DNA of 64,000 nucleotides, from NCBI RefSeq assembly GCF_002873455.1, contig NZ_MCUN01000012.1:1-64000 (forward strand), given 5' to 3'. Positions within the stretch are counted from its first letter, which is position 1; every line of letters begins with the position of its first letter. A program made the position numbers and the translations under genes. The DNA comes from Vibrio splendidus. Lineage in GTDB: Bacteria; Pseudomonadota; Gammaproteobacteria; Enterobacterales; Vibrionaceae. Shown piece after piece: positions 37,361 through 47,122 of this stretch. The notes under the pieces were generated by a model. It worked only from the letters and a program-made list of their open reading frames with translations, had not been told where the DNA came from and made no database searches.

Positions 37361-38641
37361 CTACTCTGCAACCGCGGCTTGGTTATCTGAGTTGCTGTAA
37401 ATCAATAGTGGTTCTGACTCACCATTAATTACCGACTCATCAATCACAACCTTGCTTACATCTGTCGAAGATGGCAGTTCGTACATAGTTTCTAGTAGAA
37501 CACCCTCCAAGATAGAACGCAGACCACGAGCACCCGTTTTACGTTCCATCGCTTTCTTAGCAATCGCACGTAGAGCGTCTTCGCGGAATTCTAATTCAGT
37601 CTCTTCGATTTCAAATAATGCTGCGTACTGCTTAGTAAGCGCATTCTTCGGTTCACAAAGAATTTGAACTAGAGCTTCTTCGTCAAGTTCTGTCAATGTC
37701 GTTGTCACGGGTAGACGACCAATGAATTCCGGAATTAGACCGTACTTCACGAGATCTTCAGGTTCAACTTGAGTGAACAGTTCACCCACAGTTTTTGCTT
37801 CATCTTTTGAACGCACTTCTGCGCCAAAACCAATGCTCGAACCTTTTTCTACACGTTGCTCAATCACTTTATCTAGGCCAGAGAACGCTCCGCCACAAAT
37901 AAATAGGATCTTAGACGTGTCCACTTGCAAGAACTCTTGCTGTGGATGCTTACGACCACCTTGAGGTGGAACTGAAGCAACTGTACCTTCAACAAGTTTT
38001 AGTAGAGCTTGCTGTACACCTTCACCAGACACGTCACGCGTGATTGATGGGTTTTCAGCTTTACGAGAAATCTTGTCGATTTCATCGATGTAAACAATGC
38101 CACGTTCTGCTTTCGCTACGTCGTAATCACATTTCTGAAGCAATTTCTGGATGATGTTTTCAACATCTTCGCCCACATAACCAGCTTCGGTTAGTGTTGT
38201 TGCGTCTGCCATTGTGAAAGGAACGTCTAGGAAACGAGCCAATGTTTCAGCCAGTAGTGTTTTACCACTACCAGTAGGACCGATAAGAAGAATGTTACTC
38301 TTACCTAGCTCTACGCCTTCAGCTGTCGTATCACCATTACGTAAACGCTTATAGTGGTTATATACTGCAACTGCTAGCACTTTCTTCGCGTATTCTTGAC
38401 CGATTACATAGTCGTCAAGATGCTCACGAATCTCACGCGGCGTTGGCAGCGATTCCGATTCTTTCTTAGGAAGAACATCTTTAATTTCTTCACGAATAAT
38501 GTCGTTACAAAGATCGACACATTCATCACAAATGTAAACAGAAGGACCTGCGATTAACTTGCGAACTTCGTGTTGGCTTTTGCCACAGAAAGAGCAGTAA
38601 AGCAGTTTACCGCTACCACCCTCTTTGCTTTTGTCTGTCAT
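37361..38641 (-). CDS. clpX: ClpXP unfoldase subunit ClpX
   Basis: A 426-residue AAA+ unfoldase. An N-terminal zinc-binding domain ([13 protein letters not shown] and ICDECVDLC) recruits substrates and adaptors. Walker A is [15 protein letters not shown], Walker B is [12 protein letters not shown], the ClpP-docking IGF loop lies in SSIGFGAEV, and sensor residues follow in [10 protein letters not shown]. It unfolds tagged proteins into ClpP. It lies 81 bp downstream of clpP on the same strand, the standard clpP-clpX arrangement. Confidence 0.97.
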   Translation of the reverse strand: MTDKSKEGGSGKLLYCSFCGKSQHEVRKLIAGPSVYICDECVDLCNDIIREEIKDVLPKKESESLPTPREIREHLDDYVIGQEYAKKVLAVAVYNHYKRLRNGDTTAEGVELGKSNILLIGPTGSGKTLLAETLARFLDVPFTMADATTLTEAGYVGEDVENIIQKLLQKCDYDVAKAERGIVYIDEIDKISRKAENPSITRDVSGEGVQQALLKLVEGTVASVPPQGGRKHPQQEFLQVDTSKILFICGGAFSGLDKVIEQRVEKGSSIGFGAEVRSKDEAKTVGELFTQVEPEDLVKYGLIPEFIGRLPVTTTLTELDEEALVQILCEPKNALTKQYAALFEIEETELEFREDALRAIAKKAMERKTGARGLRSILEGVLLETMYELPSSTDVSKVVIDESVINGESEPLLIYSNSDNQAAVAE

Positions 38642-38722
38642 TCGCTAACCTCTTAGCCTTTACTCTCTATGCTTGAGTGTATATCAATTTGAATCACTTT
38701 GCGTTAAACAATTGCCGTGCAA

Positions 38723-39349
38723 TTATTGACCGCGGTGATTAAGAACTGAATCTACCAAGCCGTATTCTACTGCTTGATCAGCAGACATAAAATTATCACG
38801 ATCTGTATCACGCTCAACAACTTCTAAAGGCTGACCAGTGTGCTCGGCCAATAGTTTGTTTAGCTTTTGTTTGATCGTTAGGATCTCTTGCGCGTGAATT
38901 TGAATATCAGACGCTTGGCCTTGGAAGCCGCCAAGTGGCTGGTGAATCATTACACGTGAGTTTGGAAGCACGTGACGCTTACCAGGAGTACCACCCGCTA
39001 GTAAGAATGCACCCATAGAGCAAGCTTGACCCATACAGACAGTGCTCACGTTTGGCTTAATGAACTGCATTGTGTCGTAGATAGACATGCCCGCTGTTAC
39101 GCTACCGCCAGGTGAGTTGATGTAAAGATAGATATCTTTGTCTGGGTTTTCTGATTCCAAGAAAAGCAGTTGAGCCACGACAAGATTTGCCATGTGGTCT
39201 TCCACTTGACCTGTTAAGAAAATGATACGTTCTTTTAATAGACGAGAATAAATATCGTAAGAACGTTCACCACGGGAAGTCTGTTCAACCACCATAGGAA
39301 CTAGTGCGTCCATAATCGATGGCATTGTATTTTTTTCTTGGTAGCTCAT
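38723..39349 (-). CDS. clpP: ATP-dependent Clp protease proteolytic subunit
   Basis: A 208-residue serine protease forming the tetradecameric chamber. It shows the catalytic Ser in [11 protein letters not shown], His in [10 protein letters not shown] and Asp in the DRDNFMSA region. There is a short propeptide before the conserved [21 protein letters not shown] (given here as LVPMVVEQ then [13 protein letters not shown]). It is between tig and clpX as in other gammaproteobacteria. Confidence 0.97.
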
Positions 39350-39369
39350 ATTCTTATGTCCCTAAAATA

Positions 39370-39402
39370 AATGGCCCGAATGATTAAATCATACGGACCA
39401 TT
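39370..39402 (-). terminator. Hairpin between tig and clpP
   Basis: AATGGCCCG and CGGACCATT pair over 9 bp (one G-U). On the minus strand TATTTTAGG follows. It may attenuate or end tig transcription, or stabilise the clpP 5' leader; the U-tract is weak. Confidence 0.45.
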
Positions 39403-39454
39403 GTTAGCAGAATTGTTGACCGTACGTCAACCTTCTACGTCAGATATTACTATA

Positions 39455-40753
39455 TTAAGCAGGTTGCTGATTCATTAGCTCGTTGAAGCTAACTTCTTTA
39501 TCAGAAACTTGAGCTTTAGCGATGATTGCATCAATAGCTTGCTCTTCTAGAGCAACATTGCGCATGTTGTTCATCATTTGCTCGTTTTGCTCGTAGTAAG
39601 CAATAACTTCTGTTGGATCTTCGTATGCTGTAGCCATCTCTTCGATGATAGCTTTCACTTTCTCGTCGTCAGCTTTTAGCTCTTCAGTCTTGATTACTTC
39701 ACCAAGAAGAAGACCTACAACTACGCGACGTTTAGCTTGCTCTTCGAACAGCTCACGTGGAAGTTGGTCAGCAGCTTCAGTGTTGCCACCGAAACGTTGA
39801 GCAGCTTGTTGACGTAGAACACCGATCTCTTGATCGATTAGAGCAGAAGGTACGTCGATGTTGTTTTCGTTAACTAGACCGTCGATTGCTTGCTCTTTGA
39901 TGCGGTTCTTAACAGCTTGCTTAAGCTCACGCTCCATGTTCTTACGAACTTCAGCTTTAAGGCCTTCAACGCCTTCAGCTGCGCCGAACTTAGAAACGAA
40001 TTCTTCGTTTAGTTCTGGAAGCTCACGAGCTTCAACTTTGTTCAGCTTGATAGAGAACTTAGCAGCTTTACCTTTTAGGTTTTCAGCGTGGTAATCTTCT
40101 GGGAAGTTTACTTCGATTTCGAATTCCATACCTGCTGTTTTACCAACGATACCGTCTTCAAAACCAGGGATCATGCGACCAGCACCCATCTCTAGTGGGA
40201 AGTTCTCAGCTTTACCGCCTTCGAACTCTTCACCGTCGATAGAACCAACGAAGTCGATAGTTGCACGAGAACCAGCGTCAGCAGCAGCTTCAACTTCAGT
40301 CCAAGTTGCTTGTTGCTTACGTAGAGTTTCGATCATCTCTTCAACGTCAGCTTCTTTAACTTCTACTGCTGGTTTCTCAACAGTGATGTTTTCTAGACCT
40401 TTCAGCTCAACTTCTGGGTAAACTTCAAAAGTTGCGTTGAATACTAGGTCAGCGCCTTCGTTGTTTTCAACTGGTGCGAAAGTAGGTGCGCCAGCTGGGT
40501 TGATTTTCTCTTTAACGATCGCTTCGATGAAGTGACGTTGCATTACTTCGCCCATCACGTCTTGACGTACTGCTTTGCCGTACATTTTAGCAACCATCTT
40601 CATAGGCACTTTGCCTTTACGGAAACCATCGAAACGACGGTTTTTCGCGATGTTGCGTAGTTCAGCTGTAACTGCATCTTCGATGTTAGCAGCAGGAACA
40701 GTAATATTAAGACGGCGCTCTAGGCCTTCTAGCGTTTCAACAGTAACTTGCAT
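39455..40753 (-). CDS. tig: Trigger factor
   Basis: A 432-residue ribosome-bound chaperone and prolyl isomerase. The N-terminal ribosome-binding domain has the docking loop [13 protein letters not shown]. The FKBP-like domain is at about residues 155-240 ([20 protein letters not shown], split as [10 protein letters not shown] and [10 protein letters not shown]). A long C-terminal helical cradle rich in Glu and Lys follows. It begins the tig-clpP-clpX-lon-hupB run. The codon use is strongly biased, as for an abundant protein. Confidence 0.97.
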   Translation of the reverse strand: MQVTVETLEGLERRLNITVPAANIEDAVTAELRNIAKNRRFDGFRKGKVPMKMVAKMYGKAVRQDVMGEVMQRHFIEAIVKEKINPAGAPTFAPVENNEGADLVFNATFEVYPEVELKGLENITVEKPAVEVKEADVEEMIETLRKQQATWTEVEAAADAGSRATIDFVGSIDGEEFEGGKAENFPLEMGAGRMIPGFEDGIVGKTAGMEFEIEVNFPEDYHAENLKGKAAKFSIKLNKVEARELPELNEEFVSKFGAAEGVEGLKAEVRKNMERELKQAVKNRIKEQAIDGLVNENNIDVPSALIDQEIGVLRQQAAQRFGGNTEAADQLPRELFEEQAKRRVVVGLLLGEVIKTEELKADDEKVKAIIEEMATAYEDPTEVIAYYEQNEQMMNNMRNVALEEQAIDAIIAKAQVSDKEVSFNELMNQQPA

Positions 40754-41434
40754 TATATAAACCTCAAAACTGGCTCAGTAATCTGAGCATATGAGCCGTA
40801 ACTTAGCTTTAATTCAAAAGCCGACGTTGTTGGCTGCATTCTTGTGTAGTGCTCTATCCGAACACCTAATTTAAAATCGAGCATTGATGTCTGAATTGAT
40901 TATTCAACCAAACACCAGACTAATCAGCGATATCTTCGTTCTTCACATGCTTATTAAACGTTCTCACGCAGTTATAAAACGTTCTCACGTACTTACAAAA
41001 AGCAGTAAAGCTTGTTTTCGAAAACAAGAAAGGTATCTCCGATTAGCCTCAGGACAGAAATTTTAGATGCGACATTCTAGCGATCTGTTTAATCTCTGTC
41101 GAGCCGTTCACCTCTGCATGATGATGAATGCTCTAAATTCGTCCAACTAAATGATATAAAAACGATCAAATCATCACTTAGCACAACAGAAATGGGGACA
41201 ATAGCGACTTTTTCAAGGGAATCGAGGGCTTTTTTTGCTAAAAACCTTAAAAAGAGATCTTGCTCTTGTTTTACCCCTCAGAGTCGATAACTTTTTCAAC
41301 AATCCCGGTTACAAACCCTTAACCTAGCCCCATCTGTCGACTTTCTCCTTTCAGCAAAAACTACCGCTATTTGCTACCATAAATGAGAGAAGACAGGCTT
41401 GATTGATTACCAAAGAAATGAGCGGAGAGCCTTC
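40754..41434. other. 681-bp intergenic region between tig and dctB
   Basis: This gap must hold the divergent promoters of tig (leftward) and dctB (rightward). An open frame at 40884-41066 has no homology or clear ribosome site and is rejected. A 21-bp tandem repeat lies at 40951-40992. The dctB start is preceded by GCGGAGAG, with an in-frame TTG at 41399 as a less likely start. No RNA gene or sigma54 site was recognised. Confidence 0.5.
40951..40992. repeat. Imperfect 21-bp tandem repeat
   Basis: Two adjacent 21-bp units start TTATTAAACGTTCTCACG and TTATAAAACGTTCTCACG and match at 18 of 21 positions. The shared core is AAACGTTCTCACG. It lies about 200 bp upstream of tig. Its role is unknown. 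Confidence 0.55.
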
Positions 41435-43243
41435 ATGTTTCAAGCTTTGCGAATCCCAATACTATTAATGGCCACTTACAGTCTACTTATGGTCTTTGGC
41501 GGTCATTGGGTATGGAATACAAGTCATGAAAGTTTGTTAAATGATCATCAATCTAAGCTAGACCGCTTTTCGGTTCATATTTCAAGTCAATTGGACAAGT
41601 TCGCGCACATTCCCGAGCTGCTTTCAAAGGACAAAGAGCTGGTCGATGCTCTTAATTCTCCAAGTAATTCTGCGCAAATCGAACTCACTAACCGCTATCT
41701 AGAACACGTAAACTCAGTAATTCAAGCGTCTGACACTTATCTATTAGACAGCATTGGCACCACCATCGCAGCCAGTAACTGGAATCAACCGCGTTCTTTT
41801 ATTCGTCGAAATTTTGCTTTCCGTCCCTACTATCAAGAAGCCATTCAGGGCAATGAAAATCAATATTTTGCGCTAGGTTCAACGTCTGGGAAGCGAGGCT
41901 ATTATTATTCTTACCCCGTCTCTTATGCGGCCGAGATTATTGGCGTCATTGTCGTAAAGATGGATTTATCGCTGATTGAAGCAAGTTGGAAAGGAAAACA
42001 GAGTTTTTTCGTTGCTGACGATAAAGACCAAATCGTATTCATGTCGAGTAATCCAGAGTGGCTGTTCAAAAGCCTTCAGCCGCTGAGCCAGGCACAACAA
42101 GCTAGAATTCAAGAAAGCAGGCAGTATCTCGATACAAAAATAGAAAGCCTCCACTTCTCTGGTAATTTCGAGAGTGCAACCAGTAATATTGAGTCACCAC
42201 ACAAACTCGTCCAAGAGCAGTTCTTTAGCTCTTCACGCTTTTTAGCTGAACCGAAACTCACAATCAGAGTATTTTCTCCAACCCACTTAGTTTGGTGGGA
42301 CTTGGTGGCTTACCTTGTAGTTCTCAGCCTTATCTTTGCGATTATTTATCTAACGATGCAGCTCAATCACCATCGACAACAAAGGCGTGCCCAAATTGAC
42401 AGGCTGCAATCTGAAGCCAAGCAAAAGCTAGAATTTCAAGTGCTTGAGCGCACATCAGAGCTGCATGTCGAGATTAAACATCGTATCGAAACCGAGCATG
42501 TACTGAGGCAGACACAAGACGAACTCATCCAAGCCGCCAAACTGGCGGTGTTAGGGCAAATGTCAGCAAGCATCAGCCATGAGTTGAATAACCCTCTCGC
42601 TGCAATTCGCAGTTATGCCGACAACGGCCGACTGTTTCTTGCCAAAGAAAAGACCGATCGTGTCGATGACAACCTATCGCGAATCTCGGCGCTCACTGAT
42701 CGCATGGCGAATATCAGCCACCAGCTTCGCTCTTTTGCAAAAAAATCCACCGCAGAAGAATTACATACGTTGCAAATACTTCCCGTATTGCACTCGTCAA
42801 AAGAACTGATGAAACCACAACTCAAGAGTGAACGAGTTAAGGTCAACGAACTCCCTAAAACCTTTGATGCTTGTGTGCTCGCCAACGCCATTCAATTGGA
42901 ACAGGTGATCATTAATTTACTGACCAACGCAATTCAGGCGATGGAACAACAAGACGACAAACAATTAGCTATTCTGTTAGAGGTTAGGGAATCCGACCAT
43001 CAACAAGCCAACACCTTGCTGATTCATGTCGATGATAATGGCCCCGGCTTCACTTCCCCTTCAAGCGGAGATTTTTTTGAACCCTTCCACACCACCAAGA
43101 AAAATGGACTTGGACTTGGATTATCGATTTCTCAACAAATAATCAGCGGAATCAACGGCAAGCTCGTTACCGGAAATAGCCCACAAGGCGGTGCTCGATT
43201 TAGTATCGAGTTACCCATCGTTCCACCAAAAGAATCAGATTAG
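41435..43243 (+). CDS. dctB: C4-dicarboxylate sensor histidine kinase DctB
   Basis: A 602-residue membrane sensor. TM1 is at residues about 6-25, a periplasmic double-PAS sensor follows (NFAFRPYYQEAIQG and GKRGYYYSYPV regions), and TM2 is at about residues 290-310. A coiled coil leads to a HisKA domain with SASISHELNNPLAAIRSYAD and an HATPase domain (NLLTNAIQAM, DNGPGF, GLGLGLSIS). It senses succinate, fumarate or malate and phosphorylates DctD. I chose the ATG at 41435 with a GGAGA ribosome site. It forms an operon with dctD. Confidence 0.92.
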   Translation: MFQALRIPILLMATYSLLMVFGGHWVWNTSHESLLNDHQSKLDRFSVHISSQLDKFAHIPELLSKDKELVDALNSPSNSAQIELTNRYLEHVNSVIQASDTYLLDSIGTTIAASNWNQPRSFIRRNFAFRPYYQEAIQGNENQYFALGSTSGKRGYYYSYPVSYAAEIIGVIVVKMDLSLIEASWKGKQSFFVADDKDQIVFMSSNPEWLFKSLQPLSQAQQARIQESRQYLDTKIESLHFSGNFESATSNIESPHKLVQEQFFSSSRFLAEPKLTIRVFSPTHLVWWDLVAYLVVLSLIFAIIYLTMQLNHHRQQRRAQIDRLQSEAKQKLEFQVLERTSELHVEIKHRIETEHVLRQTQDELIQAAKLAVLGQMSASISHELNNPLAAIRSYADNGRLFLAKEKTDRVDDNLSRISALTDRMANISHQLRSFAKKSTAEELHTLQILPVLHSSKELMKPQLKSERVKVNELPKTFDACVLANAIQLEQVIINLLTNAIQAMEQQDDKQLAILLEVRESDHQQANTLLIHVDDNGPGFTSPSSGDFFEPFHTTKKNGLGLGLSISQQIISGINGKLVTGNSPQGGARFSIELPIVPPKESD

Positions 43244-43303
43244 TCGCTAAGCAAACCAGTACATGTTCACCAATAATAAAAATAAAAGATTAAAGGAATC
43301 ACT

Positions 43304-44653
43304 ATGTGTCACGTCTATTTCATTGATGATGAATCCGATTTAAGAATGGCGATTGAGCAAAGCTTTGAGCTTGCTGATGTTGATGCCGAATTCTTTCCCG
43401 ACGCGGAGTCTGCTCTGCTCGCGATTCAAGAGAACGGCTTACCCCATGTAATCATCACTGATATCTGTTTACCGGGTCTTTCCGGGCATGATCTGCTCAA
43501 CACCGTGATGCACAAAGACAAAGAGATCCCAGTAATCATGATTACTGGTCACGGCGATATTTCGATGGCCGTTCAAGCAATCCAAGACGGCGCCTACGAC
43601 TTCATTGAAAAGCCGTTCGCCAATGAACGTCTAATCGAAACAACTAAGCGAGCGATAGAAAAACGCCAACTTACCCTTGAGAACCTTGAATTAAAGCGCT
43701 CGCTCAAGGCCAGTAAAACGCTTGGACCAAGAATCATTGGTGACACGCAATCAATGACCGAGCTGCGCTCCATCATCACCCACGTTGCCGACACTAACGC
43801 CGATATTTTGTTATTTGGAGAAACAGGTACCGGCAAAGAGCTAGTCGCACGTTCTCTGCATGAACAAAGCAGCCGCCGAGAGCAAAACTTTGTTGCGGTC
43901 AACTGTGGCGCCGTTCCTGAAAACCTGATTGAAAGTGAACTCTATGGCCATGAAAAAGGTGCATTCACTGGAGCAGAAAGTAAGCGTGTTGGTAAGTTCG
44001 AGTTTGCGCAAGGCGGCACACTGTTTTTAGATGAAATAGAATCCATGCCGATGCAGGCACAAATTCGCCTGTTACGTGTCTTGCAAGAACGCGTCATTGA
44101 AAGAGTAGGCTCGAACGGATTAGTACCGCTGGATATTCGCGTGATTGCCGCAACTAAAGTCGACCTAAAAAAGGCTTCTGAGGAAGGGACTTTCCGCCAA
44201 GACCTCTATTACAGACTCAATGTTGTCACTCTAGATTTACCACCATTAAGAGGTCGCCAAGAAGATATCCCAGCACTCTTCCACCACTTCTTACTGGTCG
44301 CAGCGGCTCGTTATGGCAAAACCGCTCCCGCGATTCCACAACAAGAGCTGCACGAACTTTTAACCCACAATTGGCCCGGAAACGTACGAGAATTACGTAA
44401 TACAGCCGAGCGTTTCGTGCTTTTAGGCAAGCTGTCTCATTTATCAGACAACACCGCCGGATCAACTCAGCATTTATCTCTAACGGAACTCGTCTCTGAC
44501 TTTGAGAAAAACACGTTAAAGCAAGCGCTTATTGAGTGTAATGGCAGCATAAAAGAGACCATGGAAAGGCTTCAACTTCCGCGTAAAACTCTCTATGACA
44601 AGATGCAAAAACATCAACTTGCGAAAGAGTCATACCGACAGAGCGAAAACTAA
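43304..44653 (+). CDS. dctD: Sigma54-dependent response regulator DctD
   Basis: A 449-residue NtrC-type regulator. The receiver domain has the phospho-acceptor Asp in IITDICLPGLSG and a Lys in FIEKPFANERL. The AAA+ domain has GETGTGKELVARS, the sigma54-contact loop GAFTGAESK and LFLDEIESMPM. A C-terminal Fis-type HTH follows (GSIKETMERLQLPRKTLYDK, split as GSIKETMERLQ and LPRKTLYDK). It should activate the dctP promoter, where a sigma54 element is visible. An AAAGGAA ribosome site precedes the ATG. Confidence 0.95.
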   Translation: MCHVYFIDDESDLRMAIEQSFELADVDAEFFPDAESALLAIQENGLPHVIITDICLPGLSGHDLLNTVMHKDKEIPVIMITGHGDISMAVQAIQDGAYDFIEKPFANERLIETTKRAIEKRQLTLENLELKRSLKASKTLGPRIIGDTQSMTELRSIITHVADTNADILLFGETGTGKELVARSLHEQSSRREQNFVAVNCGAVPENLIESELYGHEKGAFTGAESKRVGKFEFAQGGTLFLDEIESMPMQAQIRLLRVLQERVIERVGSNGLVPLDIRVIAATKVDLKKASEEGTFRQDLYYRLNVVTLDLPPLRGRQEDIPALFHHFLLVAAARYGKTAPAIPQQELHELLTHNWPGNVRELRNTAERFVLLGKLSHLSDNTAGSTQHLSLTELVSDFEKNTLKQALIECNGSIKETMERLQLPRKTLYDKMQKHQLAKESYRQSEN

Positions 44654-44731
44654 ATTAGATATGCGAGCAAGATCACCTATACTTAAATTGCTAACAGGAT
44701 GTTATGCAATAAAGCTAATAAGGAAGTAGTT

Positions 44732-44905
44732 ATGGGTGAGAAAACAAAAGTTCCATCAATTACTGATACGTTGGAGATAGATGGTGTTTATTATATCGAT
44801 CAACATGTCGACCTAAACACTCCTGAATTAGAAGCAAAAAGAGCCCTCTATCAACAGAGCGACTCTCATTTTAACTTCGGCAGGAATATTGATGAGGAGG
44901 TTTGA
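44732..44905 (+). CDS. Small hydrophilic hypothetical protein (57 residues)
   Basis: The ATG at 44732 has AAGGAAG about 6 nt upstream and gives a 57-residue polar protein (MGEKTKVPSITDTLEIDGVY and so on). It has no signal peptide, TM helix or recognised motif. Its stop codon lies inside a hairpin that also terminates the message. It sits between dctD and the convergent dctM. The good ribosome site argues it is translated; the function is unknown. Confidence 0.55.
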   Translation: MGEKTKVPSITDTLEIDGVYYIDQHVDLNTPELEAKRALYQQSDSHFNFGRNIDEEV

Positions 44906-44921
44906 TACCTCCTCACTTTTT
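44894..44921. terminator. Terminator at the end of the 44732-44905 gene
   Basis: GAGGAGGT and ACCTCCTC form an 8-bp stem with a 5-nt loop followed by ACTTTTT. It overlaps the gene's last codons and faces dctM, the last gene of the TRAP operon. Confidence 0.75.
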
Positions 44922-44937
44922 AAAATGACACAACTTC

Positions 44938-46299
44938 CTATTTAGTAATGATCTCTGGCCCCATCAACGTGGTCGGTAACCATGTTGATACCCAAGGTAC
45001 GTAAGTTACGATAATCAAGAACAAGAACATCACGCCAACCCACGGCAGTGCAGCTTTTACCACGTTCATCATCGACATCTTCGCAACCCCGGCGGTTACA
45101 AACAAATTGAGCCCAACAGGCGGCGTTATCATCCCTATTTCCATGTTCACAACCATCATGATACCTAGGTGAATTGGGTCGATGCCCAGTGCAATTGCGA
45201 TTGGGAAGACCAACGGCGCAACGATGATCAGCAAGCCTGATGGCTCCATGAACTGCCCACCAATCAAGAGTAGAACGTTCACCACAATCAAGAAGGTGAT
45301 CGGACCTAAGCCCGCAGAAAGCATAGACTCAGTGATCATCTGAGGAATGCGTTCCTCTGTCAGTACATGCTTAAGAATCAGAGCATTGGCAATGATAAAC
45401 AGCAGCATGATCGTCAGCTTACCTGCATCATAGAGCGTGTCTTTCGTGTCTTTATGAACAAAGGTTTGGAACACTTTAACCAAAGCTGGCTTGGTGTTTT
45501 TCTTATCTGCGAATGGCCCCATATCTTTATAGATAAAGTTGGCAATAAAGAACGCGTACACCGCTGCAACAGCCGCCGCTTCCGTCGGTGTAAAGATACC
45601 GCCGTAGATACCACCCAAAATGATGACAATCAGTAGCAGACCCCAACTTGCATCTTTTGCTGCTGCGAACATCTCACCCCAGCCCACAAACGGCTGCGCA
45701 GGAATCTTCTTAATACGTGCTGCAATATAGATAGCAATCATCAACATCACACCCGCCAATAGGCCAGGAATAACCCCACCAAGGAACATACGACCTACAG
45801 ATACATCCGTCGCCGCAGCGTAAACAACCATCACAATTGACGGTGGAATCAAGATACCCAAAGTACCCGCATTACAGATAACCCCTGCCGCGAATTCTTT
45901 TGTGTAGCCGTTTTTGATCATACCAGCGATAACAATACTACCGATTGCCACTACCGTTGCTGGAGACGATCCAGATAACGCTGCGAACATCATACATGCC
46001 ACAACCGACGCCATCGCTAAACCACCGCGGAACCAGCCCACCATTGCGATAGCAAAACGGATAATACGTTTCGCCACACCGCCTGTGGACATAAAGCTAG
46101 AGGCCAAGATAAAGAAAGGGATCGCTAAAAGTGTGTAGTGGCCTGCAAATGCATTAAACAGCGTTTGTGCAACCGAAGCTAGTGACGCATCAGAGTGCAT
46201 CAACAAGAATATGACGCTCGACAAACCAAGGGAAATCGCAATTGGCACACCGACCAACATGAAAGCAATTACCATTAAAAATAGAAATAACATTGCCAT
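44938..46299 (-). CDS. dctM: TRAP transporter large permease DctM
   Basis: A 453-residue integral membrane protein with about 12-13 helices, covering the DctM family (Na+-coupled elevator transporter). Family segments include LFNAFAGHYTLLAIPFFILA, SGSSPATVVAIGSI and NMEIGMITPPVGLNLFV. With DctQ it imports C4-dicarboxylates delivered by DctP, driven by the sodium gradient. It starts 2 bp after the dctQ stop, so it is in one operon dctPQM. Confidence 0.95.
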   Translation of the reverse strand: MAMLFLFLMVIAFMLVGVPIAISLGLSSVIFLLMHSDASLASVAQTLFNAFAGHYTLLAIPFFILASSFMSTGGVAKRIIRFAIAMVGWFRGGLAMASVVACMMFAALSGSSPATVVAIGSIVIAGMIKNGYTKEFAAGVICNAGTLGILIPPSIVMVVYAAATDVSVGRMFLGGVIPGLLAGVMLMIAIYIAARIKKIPAQPFVGWGEMFAAAKDASWGLLLIVIILGGIYGGIFTPTEAAAVAAVYAFFIANFIYKDMGPFADKKNTKPALVKVFQTFVHKDTKDTLYDAGKLTIMLLFIIANALILKHVLTEERIPQMITESMLSAGLGPITFLIVVNVLLLIGGQFMEPSGLLIIVAPLVFPIAIALGIDPIHLGIMMVVNMEIGMITPPVGLNLFVTAGVAKMSMMNVVKAALPWVGVMFLFLIIVTYVPWVSTWLPTTLMGPEIITK

Positions 46300-46301
46300 G
46301 A

Positions 46302-47057
46302 TTAGTCTTCCTTACCGTTAGATTTTGTACCCGACTCATTCGCCTTGTTTTGCTCAGTCGAATCCAATACCGCAGTCGCGTCTTCATCAGAACCCGCTAA
46401 AACATCAGCTTTCAATGCATCCAGTTCTTCTTCAGCTTCATGGCCTGCAATCATGCGGTCAAGTTTGCCCGTCGCCACTTGATAAGCGATTTGGATGAAT
46501 CGGAACGTCAGCATTGCCATACCAATCGGCAGTGCCATATAAGGAATAAAACGTGGCAGTTTCTCGTATCGCTCGCCTTCATTCAGCCAGTCGGCAAGAA
46601 ACTGAAGCATCTCTGGCATTGGAATATCATCGGTCTCGTACCAAGCGCGCTCAGTCGCGAACGGGTACCAGTAATTCCAAGAACCGATAAGAAGTAAGAT
46701 TGAAAAGGCTAAGCAGCTTGTAACGGCGATTAACGCATACACTTTACGTAGCTTTTCTGGGGCAAGGTTAATGATCACATCAACGCCAATGTGGAAGTGT
46801 TTTTTAACGCCATAAGATGCACCCACTAACACCATCCAAGCGAACATGAACACAGTCAGTTCTAGTGCCCACAATATATTGCCGTTGAATGCGTATCTGA
46901 ATACCACATTGGCAAAAGTAAGTAGCGTCATTGCGCCAAGGAAAAATGCGATTAATGACTCTTCAATCACATCCGTAACTCTTCCGACTTTGGAAAAAAA
47001 AGAAGTTTCCAGTGCTGATTCGCTAGAATTTGGTTGTTCCATTTGAGGATTGTCCAT
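46302..47057 (-). CDS. dctQ: TRAP transporter small permease DctQ
   Basis: A 251-residue protein with four hydrophobic helices (residues about 35-55, 68-88, 106-126 and 165-185) and the family Trp-rich WALELTVFMFAWMVLVGA segment. The C-terminus is a hydrophilic acidic tail of about 50 residues (E/D-rich, ending KANESGTKSNGKED) beyond the last helix, making it longer than many DctQ proteins. It binds DctM as the scaffold subunit. Confidence 0.92.
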   Translation of the reverse strand: MDNPQMEQPNSSESALETSFFSKVGRVTDVIEESLIAFFLGAMTLLTFANVVFRYAFNGNILWALELTVFMFAWMVLVGASYGVKKHFHIGVDVIINLAPEKLRKVYALIAVTSCLAFSILLLIGSWNYWYPFATERAWYETDDIPMPEMLQFLADWLNEGERYEKLPRFIPYMALPIGMAMLTFRFIQIAYQVATGKLDRMIAGHEAEEELDALKADVLAGSDEDATAVLDSTEQNKANESGTKSNGKED

Positions 47058-47122
47058 AATTGACTCCGCTTATAGTTATTTTAATAAGGAGTGGCGAAAT
47101 GCACGCCACTCCCTTAGCGGTG

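Noticed and set aside
39415..39431. GTTGAC-CGTAC-GTCAAC dyad between tig and clpP
   Set aside because: A short 6-bp stem without a U-tract or known motif; could be chance.
40884..41066. 60-codon open frame between tig and dctB
   Set aside because: The repetitive part comes from the 21-bp tandem repeat; no ribosome site or family resemblance.
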